12,729 bases of DNA, from contig NC_090619.1 of assembly GCF_004359215.1 (NCBI RefSeq), positions 6,410,136 to 6,422,864 on the forward strand, read 5' to 3'. This stretch comes from Bremia lactucae. Its lineage: Eukaryota; Oomycota; Peronosporomycetes; Peronosporales; Peronosporaceae. Under the pieces are notes generated by a model, which saw only the letters and a list, made by a program, of their open reading frames with translations, had not been told where the DNA came from and ran no database searches. The position numbers were made by a program, and so were the translations under genes. Below are positions 1 through 7,050 of the stretch, piece by piece. Position 1 is the first letter of the stretch. Every line of letters begins with the position of its first letter.

Positions 1-1
1 A

Positions 2-1432
2 TTTGAGGGGATTTCTCCTCAAATACGTGGGGACCTCTTCCCTCAACGTCTTCCGAGTGTGATTGCGCTATCACAGTCGGATCCACTACGGTCGACTCTC
101 TACTCGACCTTGGATCATCGTGTTGTCCTTTCTGGGCAACCGGTATACTCCTTGAATGTCGCCCACTAAGCGTACATTCATGTCTCAATCCACTCGACCT
201 TTTCGAGTGGTGGACCTTCGGCGCTGCCTGTAATCCTTCACGAGCTCCATGATGCGCCATCTAGTGGGCATCTGGGCCGTGAAAAGACATTCTTACGAGT
301 GTCAGAGAAATTTTGGTGGCCACACCTATATAGATTGGTGGCCAACTATTTTCGCTCTTGCGAACAGGGTCAGCGCATTAAGCCTGTACCGTCTAGCAGT
401 GCGCCACTGAAGCCGCTATCGATTCCAACCAACTGTTGGAAGTCAGTAAGTCTGGACTTCATGTTTGGCATACCGCCCGATCATAAGAATCGGACGGGGC
501 TAGTCGTCTTTGTAGAAAGACTGAGCGAGATGGTGCATTTAGCACCATTCAAGACATCGATCACAGGCAAGGAGGCAGATCTCGTGTTCCTGGATCATTT
601 TTACCGACTACACGGGATGCCCGAGTCCATAGTATCGGACCGAGATCCACGTTTTTGCGTCTGGATTTTGGCGACATGTGTTCGAGCTACTAAGTAGCAA
701 GCTCCACAGATGATACTTAGACCGATGGCCAAACAGAACGTGCCAATCGGGTCGTGGCGGATGTCTTACGCACTATAGCAACTCCAAAAGAGTGGAGCAA
801 GCAATTGCCCTTTAAGGAGTTCGCTATAATTGACAGTGTCTACGCCAGTACGGGTGAGACACCGTTTTCTATTAACGGACTGCTCCATCCTCGGACGCCA
901 GTCTCGTTTGTGCGCAGCCCGAATCTTAGTGGGGGAGGCCCCCGCACTATGCTCGGTGCAAAAAGGGACATAGTTTTGTCAATATGACGATGACCCACGA
1001 GGGTTTCATCTCAACGACTGAAACTTGTCCTAGTGACCCTGCCAATTTAGCAGTGGTCAATAAAACTACACCTTATGACCGACCTCACGGCGGTATCACA
1101 GGTGATTTTGATGCTAAAAGCGTGCGCGAGGCTCAACGCTTTGTGGATGAGCGAGTAGCCATCACACGTAAAGTCCGTGATGCAATGGCAAGTGCACAGG
1201 ACAAGCAAAAAGAATATGCGGACCGAAATGGTCGCAAAATAATGAACGCTTTACAGTGGGTGAAAAATTACTATTAAGTACTGCTACTCTACCCAAAATG
1301 CAAATTATGTACTACCAGGTGGTACTACGAAATTGTTGCCGCGTTTCATTGGTCCCTTTACGGTGGTAGAAGAGGTTGGAGACCTTAATTATAGGCTCAG
1401 CCTTCCCCCGTACATGAAGACGCACCCCGTAC
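2..1432 (+). pseudogene. Broken pol: connection region and integrase (zinc finger, DDE core, GPY/F)
   Basis: Integrase would join retrotransposon cDNA to chromosomal DNA. Frame 2 is open from base 2 except for a TAA at 167-169 and carries the zinc-finger histidines (HDAPSSGH near 248-271), then SCEQGQR, in which the second cysteine of the C-x2-C pair is glycine. The catalytic core follows: first Asp in LDFMFG (codon 455) and second Asp in VSDRDPRF (codon 638). An extra T near 653 moves the reading to FWRHVFELL, and a further shift near 705-720 leads to DGQTERAN, with the catalytic Glu near 736. That frame runs to 987 and is followed by another (984-1277) with the basic spacer. GPY/F (LLPRFIGPF, from about 1339) is read in frame 1 to about 1430. 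The domain order is standard for Ty3/gypsy; the breaks show a pseudogene. Confidence 0.85.
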
Positions 1433-2062
1433 ATGGGTCCTCTGAAACGGTATGTAGACCCAAATGAGGTCACATACCCCCATCCGTTTAAGGATACCGA
1501 TGGTGACGCCGACTGTGAGTTGAGCGTCGTTCGGGTAAGGGAGACGGAGAAGGCGAAAAGCTATCGGACCGACTCCTCCAACCACGAACAGGACACGGAG
1601 AGCGAGGGACATTACGCGAGTAACGCGGATCCCTCAGCATTATGCTTTCATAGAGGTCCAAGCGAGTCTTCAGGCATTCATAACCCTGACGAGCCTTCGC
1701 TCGGACATCATGAAGATCCGAGGTCAGTCGCGAGCCTTGACCATCGAGATCCGCAATACGTCGCTCAGCAGCGCTAAACGCCTGTGACTGAGACGAAGGT
1801 AAGGCAGCCACGAGTAGTTACGCGATCTCGCCACTTCTATCGGGCGCCGCCTGCACTAATGGATGCGGATGGGTATCAACGCTTTCTTGTTGGAAGGTTG
1901 CTTGTCCACCGCTCCGTGAGCCAAATGTATCAGATCCTCGTCCAATGGAAAGGTTACCCAAAGAGTTTCGACTCTTGGGAACCGATCGATACCCTACGAA
2001 TTGATGTGCCCGGCTTGGTGGCTGCCTATGAAAAAGACCACCAGCTGAGGCCTCTTCGCTAG
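1433..2062 (+). pseudogene. Pol C-terminal linker and chromodomain, one nonsense codon
   Basis: Chromodomains at the end of chromoviral pol target integration to modified histone tails. After a frameshift at about 1430 the frame reads LKRYVDPNEV (the end of GPY/F), then a charged low-complexity linker, then a chromodomain from about 1861 with QRFLVGRLLVH, YQILVQWKGYPKSFDSWEP and a closing helix GLVAAYEKD. The aromatic positions expected for the methyl-lysine pocket (Phe in RFLV, Trp in QWKGY and Trp in DSWEP) are present. A single TAA at 1775-1777 separates linker from chromodomain; both sides share one frame, so the stop is a point nonsense and not a gene boundary. The chromodomain differs clearly from the two family 2 copies. 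Confidence 0.85.
1488..1811 (-). pseudogene. Antisense accessory ORF, coiled-coil part (family 1)
   Basis: This frame lies opposite the pol linker. It contains AAERRIADLDGQGSRLTSDL and onward to DLYESIML, about 50 residues that look like a heptad coiled coil, followed by a basic, proline- and serine-rich tail. Its phase relative to pol (codon position 1 opposite codon position 1) is the same as that of the antisense frames in the two family 2 elements, and it sits in the same place relative to the chromodomain. I infer it is the C-terminal part of the accessory ORF whose N-terminal part is at 2074-2983; stops lie between the two parts. On its own it could be a chance shadow. Confidence 0.4.
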
Positions 2063-2106
2063 TCTCAAATGTACTAGCAGAAACAGTATGGTGAGAAGAA
2101 AGGGGG
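2063..2106 (+). other. Tail after chromodomain with purine-rich stretch
   Basis: A short segment after the chromodomain stop. It contains GAGAAGAAAGGGGGT (2092-2106), which resembles a polypurine tract but is not followed by an LTR. A similar GAAGAAAGGGAATA string occurs at the same distance past the chromodomain in the family 2 copies (near 7682-7695). It may be a second, internal purine tract or simply part of the antisense coding sequence. Confidence 0.35.
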
Positions 2107-2983
2107 TACAGTACCGCCCATGATTTCTTTCACACGCAAGCGGGCGAAATTAATTCGCTGCGACCGCTGTTTCATCGCATCGGAATGCGGATGAATGCGG
2201 CGCAAAAATTTCGCCTCGTATTGGTCGGACGTTTCATCTGAATGCAACACGATCGGGATCGGTAAAATACGCTCAAGCGATTTTCCCTGAGCTCTCCATG
2301 ACTTAAAGACGCCATAATAACTTTGTGCGTCTAGAAGAGCGCGCTCTAGGAGCGACGCTCTTGGCCCGTTTAAACGAGGCCATTTAGATGGAGGGGGCAT
2401 CAGTGATATGCCACCCCTCACATAGCCACGTTCTAAACAATCGGCTTGTGACACCGACTGAGCACGTTCACGTGTCGTCGGCGGAGCTTTAGACTCAGAA
2501 TCCTCTATGTCAGAACACTATGGATAACAGTCTGAACATAAGGTGTTGTGGTTTTACCCAACGAAGAAGCGGCTGCGCCTTTTAGGCAGCGCTCTGATTA
2601 CCTGTCGCTGCGCTATCCAGCACAGACGACGATACAGCATTCGTTAATGTTGCTGTCTCCATGTTGTGAGCCATGAGAGAAGTTCGATGGGCAGTAATGC
2701 GTCATCATCCTTCCTCATGAGCTCGTTGTCCGCATCACTACTATGAGGTAACGGCAGCGGTGTCGACTCATTGTAGTCGACAATGAGCGACGGATCAAAA
2801 TCCTCACTGTGAAAGTGGGATGGATCCTTAAGCTCCGTTAACTCGACAGCAGCAGTAGCTGTCGGCGTTTCAAATAAGGCATTGGATGCGGCCGACGAGT
2901 TAACGCGGCGCAAGCGCTTAGTGCGAGGTTGAGTGGGCGTCTTCGCAGACGACCCACCAACATTACCCCTTTTTAGGTGGCAT
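2074..2983 (-). pseudogene. Antisense accessory ORF, N-terminal and central parts (family 1)
   Basis: A minus-strand reading frame starting at ATG 2983-2981 with MPPKKG, then a one-base slip in a G run (2966-2969) into the frame 2913-2644. That frame has a low-complexity Ala/Thr region and the motif DPSLIVDYNE, which matches DPSLEVDF/DPSLEVDY in the family 2 accessory ORFs. After further breaks (about 2644-2480) a second open stretch from 2454 carries AQSYYGVFKSWR, LHSDETSDQYEAKFLRRI and NFARLRVKEIMGG, an apparently helical conserved domain. No zinc knuckle or known enzyme motif is seen. The start is about 118 bases from the polypurine tract. It is not a typical gag, though a highly diverged gag of an inverted element cannot be excluded. 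Confidence 0.5.
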
Positions 2984-3100
2984 CTTTGGTGCCGTGTATG
3001 GAACCACAGGTCGCTTGAGTGATTGAGAGAACTAGCGGCGCGTTAAGCAACCCGCAGTTTCTCGCTACTCTTTGACGAATTTAAAATGTAAATTAGTTCT

Positions 3101-3114
3101 GAAAGGGGGAGTGG
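3101..3114 (+). promoter_or_regulatory. Polypurine tract of family 1 element
   Basis: The sequence GAAAGGGGGAGTGG touches the LTR start TGTAACGGGC. A purine tract immediately upstream of the 3' LTR primes plus-strand DNA synthesis in LTR retrotransposons. Its strand agrees with pol at 2-2062, supporting one plus-strand element. Confidence 0.65.
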
Positions 3115-3616
3115 TGTAACGGGCTAATGTTACACAGTCCCCGTTAAGTACACTTGGTGTACTTAAGGGGATGGTCAATTACTAAATTAAAGTAATTATG
3201 ACGGATGACGCCTAGCGTCATCCGTTACGCGATGTATCTAGAATGATGCGCTCGCAATACATATTACGTGTTATCTATAGAGATGACATTTTGATTGGTA
3301 AAAATAGGTGTTTATATTTAATACAATTAAATATAAATCAGTCTGAAAACTACTACCTACTTCGTAAGTGCGCACGAGGAGCCGAATTACCGCTCCCATG
3401 ACGACACTCAACCAGAGTACTTAGTGCGTTGGGTGAGGTCGCTACCGCGCCCAACACAACTACCTTAGTGCACGCAAGAGAAGGTGGTTAAACCGCTCGC
3501 TGTGCTAGGGTGTGATTCTAAGTAGAGCGTGGTCGCATTACGACGTGCCCGCCTACATACGTAACGATCTTCTATCTACTACTGATTTTTTTATAATAAT
3601 AAATAAATATGTTAGG
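3115..3616 (+). repeat. Family 1 3' LTR, interrupted at its right end
   Basis: It starts TGTAACGGGCTAATGTTACA, so the first 20 bases fold on themselves (TGTAAC with GTTACA). There is no coding capacity. Three strong hairpins lie at 3139-3170, 3201-3225 and 3311-3337. The right end with a matching terminal CA is not visible because a family 2 LTR begins at 3617; I could not tell whether the family 1 LTR resumes after 4068. Confidence 0.6.
3139..3337. other. Three hairpins in the family 1 LTR
   Basis: Hairpin 1 (3139-3170) has 14 paired bases with one bulged G and loop TTG. Hairpin 2 (3201-3225) has 11 perfect pairs, ACGGATGACGC with GCGTCATCCGT, and loop CTA. Hairpin 3 (3311-3337) has 11 perfect A/T pairs, TTTATATTTAA with TTAAATATAAA, and loop TACAA. 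The pairings were read directly; the role is unknown. Confidence 0.7.
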
Positions 3617-4068
3617 CGTAACGGGGTACTACGACTTGTACTGCTTCAGTACAAGTCCACTTCGCACTGCTTCTGTTGCGAGTGGTGCCTCACGTTATTT
3701 CACGTACACTAGTTCGTGCAGAGGAAGACTGCTCTTTAAGGTAACTAGCTTAAAGAGGGTAAAATGAAAACTGTATTAATATAATTGATTTTTTTTTTCT
3801 ATCTTTGTAAATGCTAACTTTATTATAATCTAATACTAAACATGTAATTGAATTCTTAATACTATCTTATCTGTAACTCCCTCTTTGATTACTCCTACAG
3901 CTGATTAGTTTGCGGAATAAATAGGCATAATGGTCAATACTTATTTATGGATATATATCTGAATATTACTATATAAAGTAATATCCTGCAAATATTATCT
4001 ACCTTCTAGATATAATATTAATTAACAACCTTTAAGTGTTAATTTCATGAACGATACACCCCGTTACA
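3617..4068 (-). repeat. Solo LTR, family 2 (452 bp)
   Basis: The termini CGTAACGGGG and CCCCGTTACA are inverted repeats, with the first T mutated to C. The interior matches the three other family 2 LTRs: paired CTTGTACTG/CAGTACAAG hairpin at 3633-3657, then an AT-rich half. Neither flank shows the polypurine tract seen next to the other copies, so it is a solo LTR or a fragment. The strand is given in pol sense by analogy with the copy at 8826-9257. No clean target-site duplication was found. Confidence 0.75.
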
Positions 4069-4395
4069 TATGATTGCAATTGATCATTGAATGATTTGGC
4101 AGATTGTTCTTACCAGAACATGGCTGCCGGCACGGGTCACCAGCGCCGAATAATTTTTTCGCAACTTGAACTTTACTGACGCCGTTGCACGTACCAGACC
4201 AAACAATTGGACGGCTGAGGCTCTGCGTCTACATCATAAGAAAATTCCACACCTACCACTGTACAGTACCAGCGGTGTGGGTAGCTTCCTCCGGTATTGA
4301 GGGTATCGATAAAATGCTAAGATAAACCAATTCGACGTTTGTCTTGTGTGACCGAGGCTCCACGGTAAGATACTCACGATAAAGCTGATATATCG
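4069..4395. other. Unassigned spacer
   Basis: I see no recognisable gene, RNA or repeat here. It lies between the solo LTR and the probable LINE scrap and may be eroded upstream sequence of that LINE. Confidence 0.4.
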
Positions 4396-4614
4396 GTGGA
4401 TGCATGGCTTCCCACTTTACAACAATCGGCTGCAGAGCGGGACTCGGTGAAGGCCGTAGTAAATTGGATGCATATACAGGATGTGCCGTCACAAGAGCAG
4501 ACGGCTTCAGCCGACCTTATCGAGGCAATTGAAGTATTGGCGACTTTTGCGGCATGCAAAACCGGCAAGGGCACAGTACCTGATCGACTAGGCAATAACT
4601 CGTACCGCTGTTGT
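4381..4614 (+). pseudogene. Probable LINE reverse-transcriptase N-terminal scrap
   Basis: A plus frame reads VDAWLPTLQQSAAERDSVKA, then ASADLIEAIEVLATF and KTGKGTVPDRLGNNSYR. The last part resembles the block at the start of non-LTR reverse transcriptase domains (helix, then K..G.DGL...WY/FY), where these proteins have a conserved Gly-Pro-Asp-Gly-Leu. The frame ends where the family 2 LTR begins at 4615, as expected if a retrotransposon inserted there. The assignment rests on motif resemblance only and the strand choice is moderately secure. Confidence 0.35.
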
Positions 4615-5071
4615 TGTAACGGGGCACTACGACTTGTACTGCTTCGGTTCAAGTCCACTTCGCACTGCTTCAGTTGCGAGTGGTGCCTTACGTTATTTCA
4701 CGTACACTAGTACGTGCAGAGGAAGACTTCTCTTTCAGACAACTAGCTTAAAGAGGGTTAAATGAAAACTGTATTAATATAGTTAAGTATCTCTTCTATC
4801 TATCATGTAAATCCTAACTTATTTGTAAACTTAACTAGACATGCAATTGAATTCTTATCTTATCTTATCTTATCTTTATCTCTCTTTTGTTTATATTACA
4901 GCTGATTAGTCTGCGGAATATATAGATATAATGGTCTATACCTATTATGGATAAGAATTCCATACATTACTATTTAAAGATATATACTTCGAATATTATC
5001 TACCTTTTTAGATAATATATTAATTAACGACCTTTAAGTGTTAATTTCATGTAACGATACACCCCGTTACA
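4615..5071 (-). repeat. Family 2 LTR (457 bp), 3' LTR of a minus-strand remnant
   Basis: It has perfect inverted termini TGTAACGGGG and CCCCGTTACA. A pyrimidine tract (the complement of a polypurine tract) touches its right end, so in pol sense it is a 3' LTR on the minus strand. The first hairpin has two changes relative to the other copies (CTTGTACTG facing CGGTTCAAG). The last 41 bases belong to the block that is identical to 9217-10011. Confidence 0.8.
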
Positions 5072-5084
5072 TCACCCTTCCCTT
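5072..5084 (-). promoter_or_regulatory. Polypurine tract (minus strand), family 2 remnant
   Basis: Read on the minus strand this is AAGGGAAGGGTGA directly before TGTAACGGGG of the LTR. It is identical to the tract at 9258-9270 and close to AAGGGAGGGGTGA at 8331-8343. Confidence 0.6.
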
Positions 5085-5117
5085 GAACGACAATTAATCT
5101 GACTGTCATTGGATGGA

Positions 5118-5136
5118 GTGGTCACTATGTGACCAC
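5118..5136. other. Perfect hairpin in accessory-ORF leader
   Basis: GTGGTCAC, loop TAT, GTGACCAC: 8 perfect pairs. The same hairpin occurs at 9304-9322 and, inverted, at 8279-8297, so it is kept in all three family 2 copies between the polypurine tract and the accessory-ORF start. Confidence 0.75.
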
Positions 5137-5208
5137 TTAATTTTTAAATGATGTTGATTGGTCAGAACCATCATTTTAAATTCCATCGCATGAAGGAAGA
5201 ACAAACTC

Positions 5209-5960
5209 ATGCGGGGTGTTGATTGTGCTGCGCCTTCGGCTGCGGTTCGTGCAGCCGCGGGTGACGCACTGTCATCTCTTGCGGCAGACGGAACGTCTGC
5301 CGTAGTATCTTCCACTCGCACAACACTTGATGTTGCGGGTGCACGTGGTGATTCAGCACGTGAATACGACCCCTCTTTGGAGGTCGACTTCGAATGCGTG
5401 TCGGACGAAATGGCCGACTCGGGGAGAATGGAACAGTCGCCTGATAGACGTCAGGCGGCTGACTATGAGCCTTCGAATAAGAGGGCTCATTCTGATAGAC
5501 GAGTTGATAGTCTTTTTGTATTCGACGATAAGGATGATCCCTCATCGCCCGTTCCGTCTCCCGAACGGTCACCTGCACGTGTTTCTGTGCAAGGTGATGA
5601 CGATAGCGTAAGCCATCGTAAGAAAAGTTCTTGTGGTATCCCTACTTCAGTGGTACTGTTCAGGGGAGTAAAGACAGTAAAATGTCTCATCTTGCCCCTG
5701 AAAAGAAGCCGTGGCTTTTGCCAGAACGGCTAATCAATAGCTTGTCTGGAGAAACTACTCCTCACAATAGATATCCTTTATTTATTGCGACAAAGCTACA
5801 TGGCCTTGATCCCAGCGCGAAGAACTTTCGCGCTGAGGAAGATTTCTATCTCGATGCTTTTCTAAAGCATCGATGGTTTAGTGGCAATAATAAGCGAGAT
5901 AAAGTCTCGCTTATGCAAGCTTGGAGTGCGTTCATTCGCAATGTTAAAGACATTGGACGC
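5209..5960 (+). pseudogene. Accessory ORF of family 2, copy A, N-terminal and central parts
   Basis: The frame from ATG 5209 has an Ala-rich start, the motif REYDPSLEVDFEC, an acidic Ser/Pro/Arg low-complexity region and SPVPSPERSPARVSV. Near the GGGG at 5662-5665 a one-base shift leads to the frame with SHLAPEKKPWLLPERL, then RAEEDFYLDAFLKHRWF and VSLMQAWSAFIRNVKDIGR, a helical central domain. It is cut at 5960 by integrase sequence and resumes at 6397. The upstream ATG at 5186, which corresponds to the start in the copy at 8225, is out of frame here. I recall similar hypothetical proteins from Phytophthora genomes but could not search. The protein has no zinc knuckle or enzyme motif; its function is unknown. 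Confidence 0.6.
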
Positions 5961-6396
5961 TAATACCGTGTCTTTATCGACACGGTATTCAAACTCCATG
6001 GCTGGTCTCGGATAGAGATCCACGATTTACGGCGGAGTTTTGGCAATCCGTGTTCCGAGAAATCGGAACACGGCTTGCTATGTCAACTTCTGATCATCCA
6101 GAGACAGATGGTCAGACAGAATGCTCAAATCGCGTCCTCGAAGCTATACTTCGAGGTTACGTCCGATGGTCGAATCCGCCATCAATAATTCGGTGCATGC
6201 GTCTACAAAGCATACACCGTTCATCGTGAATGACTTACGCCATCCACGCATACCCACCAATTAGAGGGATTCTCTTGTTTAAGGGGAGGGGTGGACTCGC
6301 ACAAGCAAAGCCATTTCTGGCTCATGCTCACCACGCGTCGAAGTTTCCAACGACGCGAATGATGTCGATGTCGAAGCAATCGACATCAAAGATGAG
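5961..6396 (+). pseudogene. Integrase core fragment embedded in accessory ORF A
   Basis: It begins VFIDTVFKLHG and, after a small deletion, continues VSDRDPRFTAEFWQSVF (second catalytic Asp), DHPETDGQTECSNRV (catalytic Glu, with the usual Arg after it now Cys), a deletion, then NNSVHASTKHTPFIVN and HPRIPTN followed by TAG. The last part, in another frame, matches the integrase tail up to IDIKDE. The first catalytic Asp is absent, so it cannot be active. Accessory ORF sequence lies on both sides on the same strand, with only about 9 bases of that ORF missing compared with copy C. It therefore looks like an insertion into the ORF rather than part of pol in place. Confidence 0.75.
5962..5989. 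other. Hairpin at the accessory-ORF/integrase junction
   Basis: AATACCGTGTC, loop TTTATC, GACACGGTATT: 11 perfect pairs, starting two bases after the accessory ORF sequence ends. The right arm is the integrase codons DTVF. It may mark a fold-back during reverse transcription. Confidence 0.6.
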
Positions 6397-6517
6397 ACTT
6401 CAAAACTAAACACGATTTGCATTGAGTTTGAGAGACTAACTCCAACCGGTGCAAGATTCAAACTGCATCCGTCGTCTCGTGAGGCAGGACTTCCATGCCT
6501 CACGGGGGGGGATCCCT
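6397..6517 (+). pseudogene. Accessory ORF fragment between two integrase pieces
   Basis: It matches the plus-strand accessory ORF at about 10152-10276: residues reading FERLTPTGARFKLHPSSREA then GLPCLTGG correspond to FEKRTPTGAKYKLHRLSREV then GLPCLTGG there. It ends in a run of eight G followed by GATCCCT. From about 6518 the sequence is integrase again. It continues ORF copy A beyond the inserted integrase piece. Confidence 0.65.
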
Positions 6518-7050
6518 GTACGAGCAAAACCACTTCTGGCTCATGCTCATCACGCGTCAAGTTAACAACGACGCGAGTGATGTCGATGTCGAAACAATCG
6601 ACATCGAAGACGAGAAAGATCTCATGGCAGTGCGCACAAAGCGCACTGAAAGAGACAAAACAAATGAGTCAGCAGAAGAATTTCTGCTAACTCGAGAATC
6701 AATAATCCGTTTCGTTCAGGATTCCATTGCTAACGTAGTGGACCGTCAGAAACGGAATGCAGACAAACATTGAAGAGCAAATGTTCTTTCATTTAAAATT
6801 AATGGTCTAGTACTACTGTCTACGGTAAACTAACCTTAACATGTAGTCACTAATGTGGGTAGTAAACTACTACCCAAGTTCATTGGACCTTTCCGTGTAC
6901 TGCATCGCAGAGGCAATGCGTACACAATAGAATTGCCACGTAGGATGCAAACGCATCCTACGTTTTCCGTTGGTCGGCTCCACCCGTACCATTAGTACGC
7001 GGTTTCTTCCGCGGCCGGATCTGACCATCCTTTTCAAGAATCTTCAAAAG
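6518..7050 (+). pseudogene. Integrase C-terminal part with GPY/F module
   Basis: The frame 6495-6773 reads through the G run into EQNHFWLMLITRQVNNDASD, IDIEDEKDLMAV, ESIIRFVQDSIANVVDRQKR and NADKH, then hits TGA at 6771-6773. In the same frame, with further stops at 6831-6833, 6837-6839 and 6993-6995, lie SFKINGLVLLSTV, SSKLLPKFIGPFRVLHRRGN, AYTIELPRRM and THPTFSVGRLHPYH: a clear GPY/F module that closes the integrase. Comparison with the copy at 12184-10718 shows the stops are point changes. A one-base deletion near 7063 then shifts the frame before the chromodomain, and the same deletion breaks the antisense ORF. Confidence 0.8.

Larger units (their letters stand above)
2..3616 (+). mobile_element. 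Family 1 Ty3/gypsy chromovirus, 5'-truncated by the window edge
   Basis: A plus-strand LTR retrotransposon remnant. Order seen: pol connection and integrase, GPY/F, linker, chromodomain, an ORF on the opposite strand, a purine tract, then an LTR beginning TGTAACGGGC. Protease, reverse transcriptase and the 5' LTR would lie left of the window. The LTR is cut at 3616/3617, where a solo LTR of another family begins. The element carries several frameshifts and stops and cannot be autonomous. Confidence 0.75.
5031..5825 (+). repeat. Identical block, copy 1 (partner 9217-10011)
   Basis: From the last 41 bases of the LTR through the leader and most of the accessory ORF, this block reads base for base the same as 9217-10011 (constant offset 4186). 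Outside it the copies differ: the LTR bodies are unequal in length (457 and 432 bp), and about nine differences appear in the next 140 bases. It reflects a gene-conversion tract, a recent copy, or an assembly duplication. Confidence 0.85.

Noticed and set aside
1397..1612. Minus-strand frame opposite GPY/F and linker of element 1
   Set aside because: Its phase differs from the conserved antisense frame, with no coiled coil or motif; a shadow.
3139..3700. CRISPR-like array of palindromes
   Set aside because: The hairpins differ in sequence and spacing and lie inside LTRs; there are no repeat-spacer units.
3608..4072. TATG on both sides of the solo LTR as a target-site duplication
   Set aside because: The left TATG is separated from the LTR by five bases and four bases are too few in AT-rich sequence.
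5207..5578. Minus-strand frame of 123 codons and its twin at 9393-9764, plus 5106-5321 / 9292-9507
   Set aside because: Identical because the DNA block is identical; they lie opposite the accessory ORF N-terminus, carry no recognisable motif and are best explained as shadows.
5640..5670. Programmed frameshift in the accessory ORF at the GGGG run
   Set aside because: Present in two copies only because those copies are identical there; no heptamer slip site or pseudoknot was seen, and other breaks in the same ORFs are clearly random decay.
5961..6396. Functional relocation of the integrase catalytic core from pol to the accessory ORF
   Set aside because: Both embedded pieces lack the first catalytic Asp, and copy A has internal deletions and a stop, so neither could supply the activity missing from element 3.
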